From Salinisphaera japonica YTM-1 (lineage in GTDB: Bacteria; Pseudomonadota; Gammaproteobacteria; Nevskiales; Salinisphaeraceae): a stretch of DNA of 64,000 bases. The stretch is from NCBI RefSeq assembly GCF_003788585.1, contig NZ_AYKG01000023.1:1-64000 (forward strand). The letters run 5' to 3'. Each line of letters begins with the position of its first letter. Position 1 is the first letter of the stretch. Under the pieces are notes generated by a model, which worked only from the letters and a program-made list of their open reading frames with translations, had not been told where the DNA came from and made no database searches. This document shows, piece after piece, positions 12,255 to 21,138 of the stretch. A program made the position numbers and the translations under genes.

Positions 12255-13628
12255 ATGACACCAACTGAATCACGCGCGGCATTCTCGCTGGCCGGTATTT
12301 TCTCGCTGCGAATGCTGGGCCTGTTCATGATCTACCCGGTGTTCACGTTCTATGCCGAACACCTGGCCGGCTCCACGCCCACCACGGTCGGCCTGGCGCT
12401 GGGGGCCTACGGGCTCACCCAGGCGCTGCTCCAGATTCCTTTCGGCTTTGCCTCGGACCGCATCGGGCGCAAGCGCATGATCGCCATCGGCCTGCTGATC
12501 TTTGCCGGTGGCAGCGTCGTGGCCGCGCTCTCCACCACGATCTACGGCGTGATCTTCGGGCGTATCCTGCAGGGCGCGGGCGCCGTAGGCTCGACGATTC
12601 TGGCGCTCAACGCCGATCTGACCCGCGAGGAATCGCGGACCAAGGCCATGGCGACCATCGGGCTAACGATCGGTCTGGCGTTTGCCCTGGCGCTCGTCGC
12701 CGGGCCGGTGATCAACGCCTGGGCCGGCGTACCGGGCATCTTCTGGTTCACGGCCGTGCTGGCGATCCTGGGCATCGGCGTGCTGTATCTGGTGACGCCG
12801 ACGCCGGCGAACATCCGCTCGCACCGGGATACCCAGGCCGTTCCGGAACTCTTTGGCCGCGTGCTGGCCGATCGCGAACTATTGCGCCTGGATTTTGCGA
12901 TCTTCGCGCTGCACGCGATTCTCACGGCTAGTTTCATCGCGTTGCCGAGCATGCTGCGTACGGTGCTGGGTATTCATCAGGACTGGCAATGGGTGGTCTA
13001 TCTGCCAACGCTGGCGGTGTCGGTGGCCATCATGGTGCCGGCGATCATCGTCGCCGAGTCCAAGCGCCAGATGAAGCCGGTGTTCGTGGCCTCGGTGGCC
13101 GTGCTGTGTATTGCGCCCGGCATTCTGGCGTTCTATCGCGATAGCCTGGTCGAGATTCTGGTACTGCTAACGCTGTTCTTCGCGGCCTTCAATATCATGG
13201 AGGCCAGCCTGCCGTCGCTGATTTCCAAGGTGGCCCCGGCCGATGCCAAGGGCACGGCCATGGGGATCTACTCGTCGTCGCAGTTTTTCGGCATCTTTGT
13301 GGGCGGCACGGTGGGCGGCTGGGCCTACGGCCAGTTCGGCACCGGTGGCGTGTTCGGCTTTGCGGCACTCGTCGGGCTGATCTGGCTGGTCATCGCCGCC
13401 GGCATGCCCAAGCCACGCTTTGCACGCTCGCATATGGTCAATGTCGGTGCGATCAGCGATCATGAGGCCCGTCGTCTGGCGGCCGAGATCGAGGCCGTCG
13501 AAGGCGTGTTCGAAGCGGTCGTCGTGCCGGCCGACCAAGTCGCTTACATCAAATTCGACGGCCGTGTGGTCGAGCCCGATGTGCTCAACCGTTTCGCACC
13601 GTCTCATTCCACGCCAGCGCCGGCCTGA
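12255..13628 (+). CDS. MFS transporter with C-terminal ferredoxin-like domain (YajR-like)
   Basis: A 457-aa inner-membrane protein with about 12 hydrophobic segments over residues 1-390. The major facilitator motif A is visible as [12 protein letters not shown] between helices 2 and 3. The last 60 residues (from about [20 protein letters not shown]) form a soluble domain like the YAM domain of E. coli YajR. The substrate is unknown; drug-type proton antiport is the usual family guess. A uvrA-MFS-ssb order is common in gammaproteobacteria. ssb follows after 35 bases and may share the transcript. Confidence 0.85.
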   Translation: MTPTESRAAFSLAGIFSLRMLGLFMIYPVFTFYAEHLAGSTPTTVGLALGAYGLTQALLQIPFGFASDRIGRKRMIAIGLLIFAGGSVVAALSTTIYGVIFGRILQGAGAVGSTILALNADLTREESRTKAMATIGLTIGLAFALALVAGPVINAWAGVPGIFWFTAVLAILGIGVLYLVTPTPANIRSHRDTQAVPELFGRVLADRELLRLDFAIFALHAILTASFIALPSMLRTVLGIHQDWQWVVYLPTLAVSVAIMVPAIIVAESKRQMKPVFVASVAVLCIAPGILAFYRDSLVEILVLLTLFFAAFNIMEASLPSLISKVAPADAKGTAMGIYSSSQFFGIFVGGTVGGWAYGQFGTGGVFGFAALVGLIWLVIAAGMPKPRFARSHMVNVGAISDHEARRLAAEIEAVEGVFEAVVVPADQVAYIKFDGRVVEPDVLNRFAPSHSTPAPA

Positions 13629-13663
13629 GGCCGGGGCGTCGTTCATCGAGCAGGGAGGCCGTC

Positions 13664-14203
13664 ATGGCCAGTCGAGGCATCAATAAAGCCATCATCGTCG
13701 GGAATCTCGGCGCCGATCCAGAAACTCGCTACACCGCCGGCGGTACCGCCGTGACCAACTGCAACGTCGCGACCTCGGAGACCTGGCGCGACAAGACTTC
13801 GGGCGAGATGCAGGAGCGCACCGAGTGGCATCGCATCGTGTTCTTTGCCCGTCTGGCTGAAGTGGCCGGGGAATACCTGAAGAAAGGCTCCAAGGTCTAC
13901 GTCGAAGGGCGTATCCAGACCCGTAAATGGCAGGGCCAGGACGGCCAGGATCGTTACACGACCGAGATCGTGGCCAACGAGATGCAGATGCTCGACTCCC
14001 GTGGCGGCGGGGGCGGCCAGGGTGGCGGCAGTGCCCCGTTTGGCGGCGGTCAACAACGAAGCAGCGGGGGCAGCCAGCAGCAGGGCGGCGGCACCGGCGG
14101 TGGCAATCAGGGCGGCGGTGGCGGCCAGCAGGGCTACCAACAGCCACAGCCGGCCAGCGAACCCGGCTTCGATGACGATCTGGACGACGATATTCCGTTC
14201 TAG
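13664..14203 (+). CDS. ssb: Single-stranded DNA-binding protein
   Basis: Binds single-stranded DNA in replication, repair and recombination. The OB fold covers residues 1-110 ([26 protein letters not shown]). A flexible Gly/Gln-rich linker follows (about 112-160), then the conserved acidic tail ending DDDIPF that binds partner proteins. The 179-aa length is normal. GGGAGG precedes the ATG at good distance. The stop codon TAG lies inside the left arm of the palindromic element that follows, so the element abuts the gene exactly. Confidence 0.97.
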   Translation: MASRGINKAIIVGNLGADPETRYTAGGTAVTNCNVATSETWRDKTSGEMQERTEWHRIVFFARLAEVAGEYLKKGSKVYVEGRIQTRKWQGQDGQDRYTTEIVANEMQMLDSRGGGGGQGGGSAPFGGGQQRSSGGSQQQGGGTGGGNQGGGGGQQGYQQPQPASEPGFDDDLDDDIPF

Positions 14204-14470
14204 GGGCTGTTGCCGTTTCGTACGAGTCCGCGCCAAGCGCTGTTTTGCGGCAAGACGAAGCGTAGCTCACGCCGCGCAGTCATTCTGCGCCAGTGGGCTA
14301 GAACGCTGGATTCCCGCAAAACAGCGCTTGTCCCGAAGGGTTGGGCCCAAAATCTGGCCATGCCGCTGGATCACCTTGATCGTGGCACGCCACGACCTGC
14401 GGCTCGCGCCTTGCCTGGCCAGATTTTGGGCTCCAACGCGGCGCTCGTACGAAACGGCAACAGCCCCTAG
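14200..14470. repeat. 271-bp element of nested perfect inverted repeats after ssb
   Basis: The outer arms are a perfect 27-bp inverted repeat (14200-14226 and 14444-14470). Inside are two further perfect stems side by side: 17 bp (14234-14250 with 14314-14330) and 16 bp (14345-14360 with 14416-14431). Each encloses a small hairpin: GCGCAG-TCATT-CTGCGC at 14274-14290, and TCGTGGC-AC-GCCACGA at 14380-14395. As RNA or extruded DNA it would form a branched shape of five stems. No reading frame in it looks coding. A partial second copy is at 17-57. The stems could act as terminator for ssb and for the convergent thioredoxin gene, but no T-run follows. Confidence 0.93.
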
Positions 14471-14480
14471 CTCAGACGCG

Positions 14481-15302
14481 CTAAGAACCCGTCAGGCCAC
14501 GTAGTCGTGCGGCCAGCGTGGCCGGCGATAACAGGCCGGTATGACGCGCCTGGCGCTTGCCGTGGCCGTCAAAGAACAGGGTTGTCGGATAGCCGCGCAC
14601 GGCCCATGTTTCGGCCAGTCGATGTTGTGTATCGATCAGTTGATGCTTGAGTTTCAGCCCGGCGTCGGAGAGAAACCGCTGCATGGCGGCGCGGCTGTCG
14701 TCTTCGTTAACGAACACGAAGACGACGCCCGGGTATTGTGTCTGTGCCCGGGCCAGCATCGGCATCTCGCGACGACACGGCCCGCACCAGCTGGCCCATA
14801 GATTGACCACCATCGGCTTGCCGGGGGCCGCGTCGGCCAGGCCGGCAAGCGAGATGTCGGCCTGATTCGGGCGTGCCAGCGGTATCGTGGTCAGGTGGGT
14901 TGGCTGGGTATCGAGTGCGGCCAGCCCCCAGAACCCCAAGCCAGCACTCAGCCCGCCGGCCGCCAGTGCCCCGGCCAGAGGCAGGCGAAGTGCGGGGACG
15001 CGGCAGCCGGCAACGAGCGCGTAGAGTGCTGCGCCCGCCAACCCGCCCCAGAGATCGAACCCCTGGTCGCGCAGGTCCAGAATCTGTAGCGGGTGGGGCG
15101 CGTAGAGCGCGGCGTAGCGCGCCACGAACACCAGGCGTGCCGCTACCAGCCCGACGAATGCGAGCGCGAACAGGCGATCGACAAGTCGGGCACGTCGTGC
15201 TCGGGCCAGGATGATGCCCGCCAGCACGGCCACGCCGAAGGCGGCTAACCAGACGAGCCGATCCCCGCCAATCAGAAACGGCCCGATAGCCACGAGAGTC
15301 AC
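14481..15302 (-). CDS. Membrane-anchored thioredoxin (TlpA-like) with Lgt-like N-terminal membrane part
   Basis: A 273-aa fusion. Residues 1-130 are hydrophobic with about four membrane segments and loosely recall the core of prolipoprotein diacylglyceryl transferase (ARLVFVARYAALYAPHPLQI, GFDLWGGLAGA). Residues 140-273 form a TlpA/ResA-type thioredoxin domain with Cys173 and Cys176 (WASWCGPCRREMP) and the cis-Pro region RGYPTTLFF. The likely role is a disulfide reductase facing the periplasm. The start is GTG at 15302; no strong ribosome site was seen, and another GTG lies three codons later. It follows the phosphatase-like gene on the same strand by 15 bases. Confidence 0.8.
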   Translation of the reverse strand: MTLVAIGPFLIGGDRLVWLAAFGVAVLAGIILARARRARLVDRLFALAFVGLVAARLVFVARYAALYAPHPLQILDLRDQGFDLWGGLAGAALYALVAGCRVPALRLPLAGALAAGGLSAGLGFWGLAALDTQPTHLTTIPLARPNQADISLAGLADAAPGKPMVVNLWASWCGPCRREMPMLARAQTQYPGVVFVFVNEDDSRAAMQRFLSDAGLKLKHQLIDTQHRLAETWAVRGYPTTLFFDGHGKRQARHTGLLSPATLAARLRGLTGS

Positions 15303-15317
15303 CGTGTTAGCGGCGGG

Positions 15318-15770
15318 TCAGTTGGTCACGCCGAGCTTGTCGCGCATGGCACCCAGCAGCGGTGAGCTCGGGTTGAGCCCGGTATCCAGGCCGATCTGTA
15401 GCGCGCTTTCGGCCGGTTCGTTGTGCAGATAGCGGGCGCGATAAGCCATCAGAGCGCCCACGCGATTACTGCTGGCACAGTGCACCAACGCTGGCGTGCC
15501 GCCATCCAGGGCATCGTCGAGCTGCTTGGCGTTGCCGGCGTTGATGTCGTCCGGGCCGGCCACGGGAATCACGAGATACGTCATGCCGGCCGCGGCCACG
15601 GCTGCGGCCTCGTCGTATTCGTTGAACTCGCCGGCCGGGCGGAGATTGATGACCGTGCGTACGCCCTCGCGGGCTGCGGCCTGGAGCTGGGCCTCGCTCG
15701 GCTGGCCGGCGGTGACGATCTCGTTGCCGTAACGTGCGGCGTGGCTAAGATCACTCGTGTAGTCGCTCAT
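15318..15770 (-). CDS. Small tyrosine-phosphatase-like protein (DUF442/Blh type)
   Basis: A 150-aa cytoplasmic protein with the layout of the DUF442 or beta-lactamase-hydrolase-like phosphatases: TAGQPSEAQL near residue 20, GVRTVINLRP near 36-45 and LVHCASSNRVGAL at 96-108. The putative catalytic loop has Cys98 and Arg103 with four residues between, as in DUF442 proteins (CRTGTR-type), and not the five of classical tyrosine phosphatases. The substrate is unknown. It lies 15 bases upstream of the thioredoxin fusion, so the two probably form one transcript. Confidence 0.7.
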   Translation of the reverse strand: MSDYTSDLSHAARYGNEIVTAGQPSEAQLQAAAREGVRTVINLRPAGEFNEYDEAAAVAAAGMTYLVIPVAGPDDINAGNAKQLDDALDGGTPALVHCASSNRVGALMAYRARYLHNEPAESALQIGLDTGLNPSSPLLGAMRDKLGVTN

Positions 15771-15984
15771 GTGGGTTCCGTTTGGAAAAGTCCTGTCTGC
15801 ATGATCGCGTTTCGTGCGCCAGAGACAAGCGGTGCGACATCATTTTAGCGCGCATGCCCGGATGCCGACCGATCATTCGCGTCATGAAAATGACTTGAAA
15901 ACAGTTGGTTGCATCACGTCCTGTCACAAATGAGTCATTTTGCGATGATAAGGTTTCGCTCTACACTCATCGAGCAGCTGCGAC

Positions 15985-16878
15985 ATGGCTTATCGATTCA
16001 CGCCGTTTGTTCTGCCTATGCGAGCGCCGTGGCAGGGCTCACTGTTCGAGCGCTTGCCCAACCGACTGGTCAGGCAAGCGCGCTGTCGAATGATCCGCTC
16101 ACGTTTCCCGGCCCTGATATGGGATAACGTTCCCGAGCAGATGTCGCCCGCGACTCGCGTGTGGCTGCGCAGCGCTTTCGTGCCCTTGGCACAACGTGTT
16201 TTCGACCGTACCAGTCGTCGATTCTGGTTGACGTGGTTATCCGACGACAGTTTGAATCAGCTCAAGCGTTTCATTCTGGTGTTCGATCAGACGGGCCAGC
16301 CGATCGCCTGGGCCGCGGCCGGTGCGTTCGAGGTCGATGGGCGACGGTGTTTTTACGGCAGCTCGGCCGGGGTCGATCCGGCCTGGCAGGGTAGCGGCAT
16401 CACAAGCTCGGCAGCACGCCACCTGTTCCTGCCGGCGCTGGGCGCGGCCGCTCCGCGCACGTTGTATGCCGTGGTGCGGACCGGCAATCCGCTGGTCTAC
16501 AGCGCCTGGCAGGCCGGCCAGGTCGGCCGGCAGCCGATTTATCCCGCGCTGGATGGGCGCGAGCCGCCGGCCGCCATCGCCGCGATCGCTCGCGAGGCCG
16601 CGGATCGGCTGGGTCACGGTGATCGGCTCGATCCGACGACGTTGATCATGCGTGATTGCTATAACGACGAGGCCGCCGGGCTGTGGTCGAAACGCCCGCC
16701 CTGCGACGACGACACCGTGGGCCGATGGTTCAACGACAATCTTACCGCGCACGACGGGGTCATGATGGTGGTGCCGTTCGACCCCGCCGCCACGTTTGCC
16801 CAGGAAAGCATGCGCCTGGTTCAGAAACGCCTGGGGCTGAACACCGGTCGATCATCGCGACGGGCCAGCGCTGCCTGA
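15985..16878 (+). CDS. Uncharacterised protein with GNAT-like motif
   Basis: A 297-aa protein I do not recognise with certainty. The segment GSSAGVDPAWQGSGITSSA near residues 130-150 resembles the acetyl-CoA-binding motif A of GNAT acetyltransferases (QGxGxG/A-like), preceded by strands that could form the acceptor side. No signal peptide or membrane span is evident. The ATG at 15985 has only a weak ribosome site. The 3' end overlaps the convergent solute-binding protein gene by 27 bases. Codon use and GC look like those of its neighbours. Confidence 0.55.
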   Translation: MAYRFTPFVLPMRAPWQGSLFERLPNRLVRQARCRMIRSRFPALIWDNVPEQMSPATRVWLRSAFVPLAQRVFDRTSRRFWLTWLSDDSLNQLKRFILVFDQTGQPIAWAAAGAFEVDGRRCFYGSSAGVDPAWQGSGITSSAARHLFLPALGAAAPRTLYAVVRTGNPLVYSAWQAGQVGRQPIYPALDGREPPAAIAAIAREAADRLGHGDRLDPTTLIMRDCYNDEAAGLWSKRPPCDDDTVGRWFNDNLTAHDGVMMVVPFDPAATFAQESMRLVQKRLGLNTGRSSRRASAA

Positions 16879-17928
16879 GGCGCCACAGCCGGGTTGGCCG
16901 GGCACTGAAAAGCGCGCCTGCCATTGGGCCAGATCACGACGGCGTTGGGCCGGGTCAACTTGTGCCAACAGGCCGGCGTCGAGTGCGATCGGCATGATGC
17001 GTGCCTGATCGGCCGGGCGCGTCCCGTTTGAGCGGTCGGTCGATGTGCCGGCACGGGGCGGGCCGGCAAGTTGTGTCTGGCGCGTCAATACGCGTTGGCC
17101 TTGCCCGGAGAGTAGATAGGTGACGAATTTATGCGCGGCTTCGGGGTGTGGGGCCGCGCGATGCACGAACACCATACGACTGAGCATCAGCGTGTAGTCC
17201 CTGGGTGCGACGATGCGAATCTCTGGATGGCGGCGGGCATAGCGTCTGGCATAAGCGCCCAGCAGGTTATAAGCCAGCACGAACCGGCCCTCGGACAGCC
17301 CGGTTAGCATGGCGCGGGTATTGGACACCTGGCGGGCGCGGGCCTGGCCAAAGGCGCTGACCAGTTGCCAGAAGCGCGCGGTATGGCCGGCATCGGCCTG
17401 ATAGAGGGCATACCCCACGGCACTTCGCGCCGGGTCATAGATCGCCACGCGCCCACAGAATCGGGGGCGCCGGTCGGTGAGTGCGCGGTAGAGCGCGCCG
17501 TGGGAATCCAGCGCGATGTCGGCCGGCAGCAGATCCGCGCGATAGGCGAACACCACGGGCTCGAACGTGAAGCCGAACACCGAGTCGCGCCATTTGAAAC
17601 GCGCCGGCCAGCCATCAATCACCGGCCCGGACAGACGCGCGGCATAGCCGGCGTTGGCGGCCGCCAGCTGTGAGGGCATCGCTGAGCTGATGACCACATC
17701 CGGTGGCCGGCTCATGTCGTGAATACGGCGCTCGACCGCACGGGTCGCCAGATCGGCGTAGCGGATATCGATATCCGGATGGGCGCGTTCAAAGGCTGCC
17801 AGCACGGGGGCGATGGCTGGTCGGTCCAAGGCCGCGGCGATATGCAGCGACGTGGCGGCCGGTGCCGAGGCTGCCGTGCCGGAGAGGCAGAGTGCGAGCA
17901 GCAGACAGGCACAAGGCAGGCGGCGCAT
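16852..17928 (-). CDS. Periplasmic solute-binding protein (family 1 type) in the sensor operon
   Basis: A 358-aa protein with a signal peptide (RRLPCACLLLALCLSG, cleavage near APA at about 24-26) and the fold of family-1 or Fe3+-type ABC binding proteins (HIAAALDRPAIAPVLAAFE, PPDVVISSAMPSQL, VGYALYQ). The ATG at 17928 is two bases after the sensor kinase stop, so response regulator, kinase and binding protein form one operon. No permease or ATPase genes are near. It may therefore bind a ligand for sensing, as PgtC does in the Pgt system, instead of feeding a transporter; this is inference. Confidence 0.8.
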   Translation of the reverse strand: MRRLPCACLLLALCLSGTAASAPAATSLHIAAALDRPAIAPVLAAFERAHPDIDIRYADLATRAVERRIHDMSRPPDVVISSAMPSQLAAANAGYAARLSGPVIDGWPARFKWRDSVFGFTFEPVVFAYRADLLPADIALDSHGALYRALTDRRPRFCGRVAIYDPARSAVGYALYQADAGHTARFWQLVSAFGQARARQVSNTRAMLTGLSEGRFVLAYNLLGAYARRYARRHPEIRIVAPRDYTLMLSRMVFVHRAAPHPEAAHKFVTYLLSGQGQRVLTRQTQLAGPPRAGTSTDRSNGTRPADQARIMPIALDAGLLAQVDPAQRRRDLAQWQARFSVPGQPGCGASGSAGPSR

Positions 17929-17930
17929 CG

Positions 17931-19319
17931 TCACGGCCTGGCGCGCGGCAGGCACAGACAGGCCCGGCAGCCGCCGGCGGCGCGCTCGTCGAGCGAGAAC
18001 GAGCCGCCGTGGGCCTCGGCGATCGAGCTCACGATCGCCAGCCCCAGCCCGGAGCCGGGCTGCTCGGTGTTCTCGCCGCGACGAAACGCAGCGCGCAACG
18101 CCTGCGGCGACGCACTGGCCAGCCCCGGCCCATCGTCGATGACGCACAGCCAGAACACGGCGTCGCGTTCGGATAACCGCACCGTAACGGCCGTGCCTGC
18201 CGGCGTATGGACGAGCGCGTTATCAATCAGGTTACGCAGCGCCTCTTGCAAGGCCCAGCGCGTGCCGGTCACGGCGGCCGGGCCGGTTAGCGCGTTGATA
18301 TAACTGAGCTCGTGCGGGGGGCTGTCGCAAAGCGCGACCTGTTCGGCGTGTTCGCGCGTGATCTGCTCGGCGAGTGTGGCCAGCTCGATCGACTCGTCGC
18401 CGGGTGTGGTGTCGTGGCTTAGACGGGCCATGTGCAGAAGCTGGCCGGCCAGACGGCCGGCATGTTGGGCCGTGGCATGAATACGCGCCAGCGCAGCGTG
18501 CCAGACAGCGGGGTCATCCGATTCGAGCGCGGCCTCGCTGGCATTGGCCAGGCCGGCCAGCGGTGTCTTCAGCTGATGGCTGGCATCGGCGGTGAAACGC
18601 AGCAGGCTGTCGCGTGCGGCGCGCTGACGCGTGAACAGGCTATCGAGCGTGGCGGCCAGCGGGGCGATTTCGCCCGGCACACGCGCATCCAGCGCGCTGA
18701 AATCATCCGCACGCCGTGCGGCCAGGCGGTCACGCAGCCGGCGTACCGGTGCCAGCGTACTCGCGATGGCCACCAGGCCCAGGCCGCCGGCGGCCAGGAT
18801 GAGAATCACGAATCGCATCACGGCCGGCTCGAACAACCGGGCCGCCAAGGCACGGCGCCCGCCCAGGGTCTGGCCCATCCAGATCGTCAGCGACGTATGC
18901 GCCGACCAGCCCGCCAGATCAAGCTGGCGGCCGTGCAGGCGCCAGCGCGTGCCGTCATGGCTGACGGTGCGCCAGGCCGGCAGGGTCGGGTGGCTGCCCG
19001 GCTCGACCGGCAGATCCAGGTTGGCCGTCAGGCGCTGCCCGGCCTGGTCGAACACGCCGTAATACACGCGTGCCTCGGCCGTGCCCGACAGGATACGCAG
19101 CGCCGCCGCCGGTACGGTCACCACAGGCTCATCGCCGGCCCAGCGGATAGCATCGGCCATCGTCAGGGCCGCGGCGGTAAGCTGGGCGTCGTAGGCGCGC
19201 TGTGCGTTTCGGGTGGCCGAGATATGGGCCTCGATGAGCAGAATCGTGCCCAGGGCGGTGGCGCCGGCCAGCAGCCAGAGCATCAGGCGCGCGCGCAGGC
19301 TGGTGGTGATCCGGATCAA
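17931..19319 (-). CDS. Sensor histidine kinase, TctE-like
   Basis: A 462-aa inner-membrane kinase. It has a first membrane span at about residues 10-30, a periplasmic sensor region (about 31-165) of the TctE/2CSK_N type, a second span at about 168-190, a HAMP-like segment, and the HisKA box FTADASHQLKTPLAG with His248. The ATPase domain has LRNLIDNALVHTP (N box), DDGPGL (G1) and GSGLGLAIV (G2). It overlaps the response regulator gene by four bases. With the divergent tctCBA genes it probably senses citrate or another tricarboxylate; the ligand itself is not shown by the sequence. Confidence 0.9.
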   Translation of the reverse strand: MIRITTSLRARLMLWLLAGATALGTILLIEAHISATRNAQRAYDAQLTAAALTMADAIRWAGDEPVVTVPAAALRILSGTAEARVYYGVFDQAGQRLTANLDLPVEPGSHPTLPAWRTVSHDGTRWRLHGRQLDLAGWSAHTSLTIWMGQTLGGRRALAARLFEPAVMRFVILILAAGGLGLVAIASTLAPVRRLRDRLAARRADDFSALDARVPGEIAPLAATLDSLFTRQRAARDSLLRFTADASHQLKTPLAGLANASEAALESDDPAVWHAALARIHATAQHAGRLAGQLLHMARLSHDTTPGDESIELATLAEQITREHAEQVALCDSPPHELSYINALTGPAAVTGTRWALQEALRNLIDNALVHTPAGTAVTVRLSERDAVFWLCVIDDGPGLASASPQALRAAFRRGENTEQPGSGLGLAIVSSIAEAHGGSFSLDERAAGGCRACLCLPRARP

Positions 19320-19984
19320 TGGCCGTCGTACTCAAGCCGATAGCCCAGCCCGCGCAGGGTGCGGATAGCAAGCCCCGAGCCGGCCAGGCGCTTGCGCAGG
19401 CGGCTGATATAAACTTCCAGCGCGTTAGAGCCCACGGCATCGAAGCCGAACAGCTGGGCCTCCAGCGTCTCGCGCGCGACGATGCGCTGGGCGTGGCGCA
19501 GCAGGTTCTCGGCCAGGCGCAACTCGCGCCGTGGCAGATCGAGTGCCTGGCCGGCCAGGGTCAGCGTGCCGGTCACCGGGTCGAAGACCAGCGCGCCCAG
19601 TACCAGCCGATCATCGACGCGTTGCTGGCTGCGCCGGCCCAGCGCGCGTACCCGGGCTCGCAGTTCGGCCAGCGAGAAGGGCTTGGCCAGATAATCGTCG
19701 GCGCCCAGATCCAGGCCGCGCACCCGGTCGTCCACGCCGTCGCGGGCGGTGATGATGAGCACGGGTGTGTCGTCATCGGTGCCGCGTAGCTGGGCCAGCA
19801 CATCCAGGCCGCTGCCATCGGGCAGGCCCAGATCCAGCAGCACCAGATCGAAACGCTCACGGGCCAGCGCGGCCTGGGCCTGGCCCGCACGGGCCAGCCG
19901 ATCGACGGTATGTCCGACCGCCGTCAATGACATGGTCACCGACTCGGCGATGAGCGTGTCGTCTTCGATCAGCAGCAGGCGCAT
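19316..19984 (-). CDS. Response regulator, TctD-like (OmpR family)
   Basis: A 222-aa regulator. The receiver domain (1-115) has the acidic pair Glu7-Asp8-Asp9, the phospho-acceptor Asp51 (LVLLDLGLPDGSG) and the Lys of YLAKPF. The C-terminal winged helix (about 125-220) ends in IRTLRGLGYRLE. First gene of the regulator-kinase-binding protein operon. The 152-base region shared with the divergent tctC is the natural place for its operator, and a direct repeat of TGACAG is seen there. Confidence 0.92.
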   Translation of the reverse strand: MRLLLIEDDTLIAESVTMSLTAVGHTVDRLARAGQAQAALARERFDLVLLDLGLPDGSGLDVLAQLRGTDDDTPVLIITARDGVDDRVRGLDLGADDYLAKPFSLAELRARVRALGRRSQQRVDDRLVLGALVFDPVTGTLTLAGQALDLPRRELRLAENLLRHAQRIVARETLEAQLFGFDAVGSNALEVYISRLRKRLAGSGLAIRTLRGLGYRLEYDGH

Positions 19985-20013
19985 GCGACTAAAGTCGGCG
20001 CGAATCGGCTCGG

Positions 20014-20033
20014 TTCTGACAGGTTCATGACAG
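20014..20033. promoter_or_regulatory. Candidate TctD operator (direct repeat)
   Basis: TTCTGACAG (20014-20022) and TTCATGACAG (20024-20033) form a direct repeat spaced by about one helical turn (the TGACAG halves start 11 bases apart), midway between tctD and tctC. OmpR-family regulators bind such tandem half-sites. The assignment rests on position and repeat structure only. Confidence 0.4.
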
Positions 20034-20136
20034 CAGGCCTCCCTAGCATGGTTCGCACGATCACAAGAGCATAACGACCCCGTCGTGTGCCAGCACGTGC
20101 CCGGCGCTGCCGCCGGGCCGTATCGAGGAGAGTCTC

Positions 20137-21138
20137 ATGCAAGAGCCTGCCCGCCGCGGCGCAGCCCGGTGGTGGCGCGTCGCGTCTATCGCGCTCGTCG
20201 CTATCGCGTTGATCGGCTGCCAGAAACAGGTCGCCGGTGATCATCCGGAGTGTATCGCGCCCGCCAAGCCCGGTGGGGGTTATGACCTGACCTGTCGTCT
20301 GCTGGCCAACGGCCTACAGAAGACCGGCCTGATGACCACGCCCATGATCGTGAGCTATATGCCTGGCGGCATCGGGGCGGTGGCCTACAACCACGTCAAC
20401 GCCACCCGCGATCACGACGGTGATCTGGTTGTGGCCGCCAGCACCGGGGCGGCGGTGAATCTGGCGCTTGGTAAGTTCGGTTCCTACGACGCCGACGCCG
20501 TGCGCTGGCTGGGCGCGTTTGCCGCTGATTACGGCGTGCTGGTGGTGGCCGCCGATTCGCCCTACAAGACGCTGTCCGATCTGGTGGCGGCACTGAAAAA
20601 AGATCCCGGCAGCGTCGTCGCCGGGGCCGGTGGCTCGATCGGCAGCCAGGACTGGATGAAGATCGCGCTGGTGGCCAAACGTGCTGCCGGCGTGGCGCCC
20701 AAGGATCTGCGCTTTGTGTCTTATGAAGGCGGCGGGGAGGCCATGGGCAGCCTGCTGGGCCATCACATCGATGTCTTCACCGGCGATGCCTCGGAGATGG
20801 CCGGTCATATCGGCTCGGGCAAGATCCGGGTGCTGGCGATTCTGGCCGATCAGCGCCTGGGCGGTGTCTATAGCGATATTCCGACCGCCAAGGAGCAGGG
20901 CTATGACATCGAGTGGCCGACCTGGCGTGGCTTCTATATGGGGCCGAACGTGACCGATGCCAATTACGAAACATGGGTGGCGCGCTTGAAAAAGCTGGCG
21001 GCCACCGATCAGTTCAAGACCATGCGCACCAAGCAGGGGCTGTTCCCCGAGGCCCGCTTTGGCGCGGATTTCGATGATTACGTGGTCAACCAGGCCCACG
21101 AGTTCGAAGCACTGGCACGACAGGTAGGGCTCAAGTGA
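20137..21138 (+). CDS. tctC: Tripartite tricarboxylate transporter binding lipoprotein TctC
   Basis: Binding protein of a TTT-family tricarboxylate transporter. Unlike most Bug/TctC proteins it has a lipobox (ALIGC, lipid-modified Cys28) after a basic N-terminus, so it should be a lipoprotein. The first binding strand and loop are AKPGGGYDLTCRLL near residue 45. The 333-aa length is normal. GAGGAGAG stands before the ATG. First gene of tctCBA; its stop overlaps the tctB start. Confidence 0.9.
   Translation: MQEPARRGAARWWRVASIALVAIALIGCQKQVAGDHPECIAPAKPGGGYDLTCRLLANGLQKTGLMTTPMIVSYMPGGIGAVAYNHVNATRDHDGDLVVAASTGAAVNLALGKFGSYDADAVRWLGAFAADYGVLVVAADSPYKTLSDLVAALKKDPGSVVAGAGGSIGSQDWMKIALVAKRAAGVAPKDLRFVSYEGGGEAMGSLLGHHIDVFTGDASEMAGHIGSGKIRVLAILADQRLGGVYSDIPTAKEQGYDIEWPTWRGFYMGPNVTDANYETWVARLKKLAATDQFKTMRTKQGLFPEARFGADFDDYVVNQAHEFEALARQVGLK

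Noticed and set aside
15318-15770. Classical tyrosine phosphatase with a broken active site
   Set aside because: The C-x4-R loop is one residue shorter than in classical enzymes, but this matches the DUF442 type, so it is not a defect.
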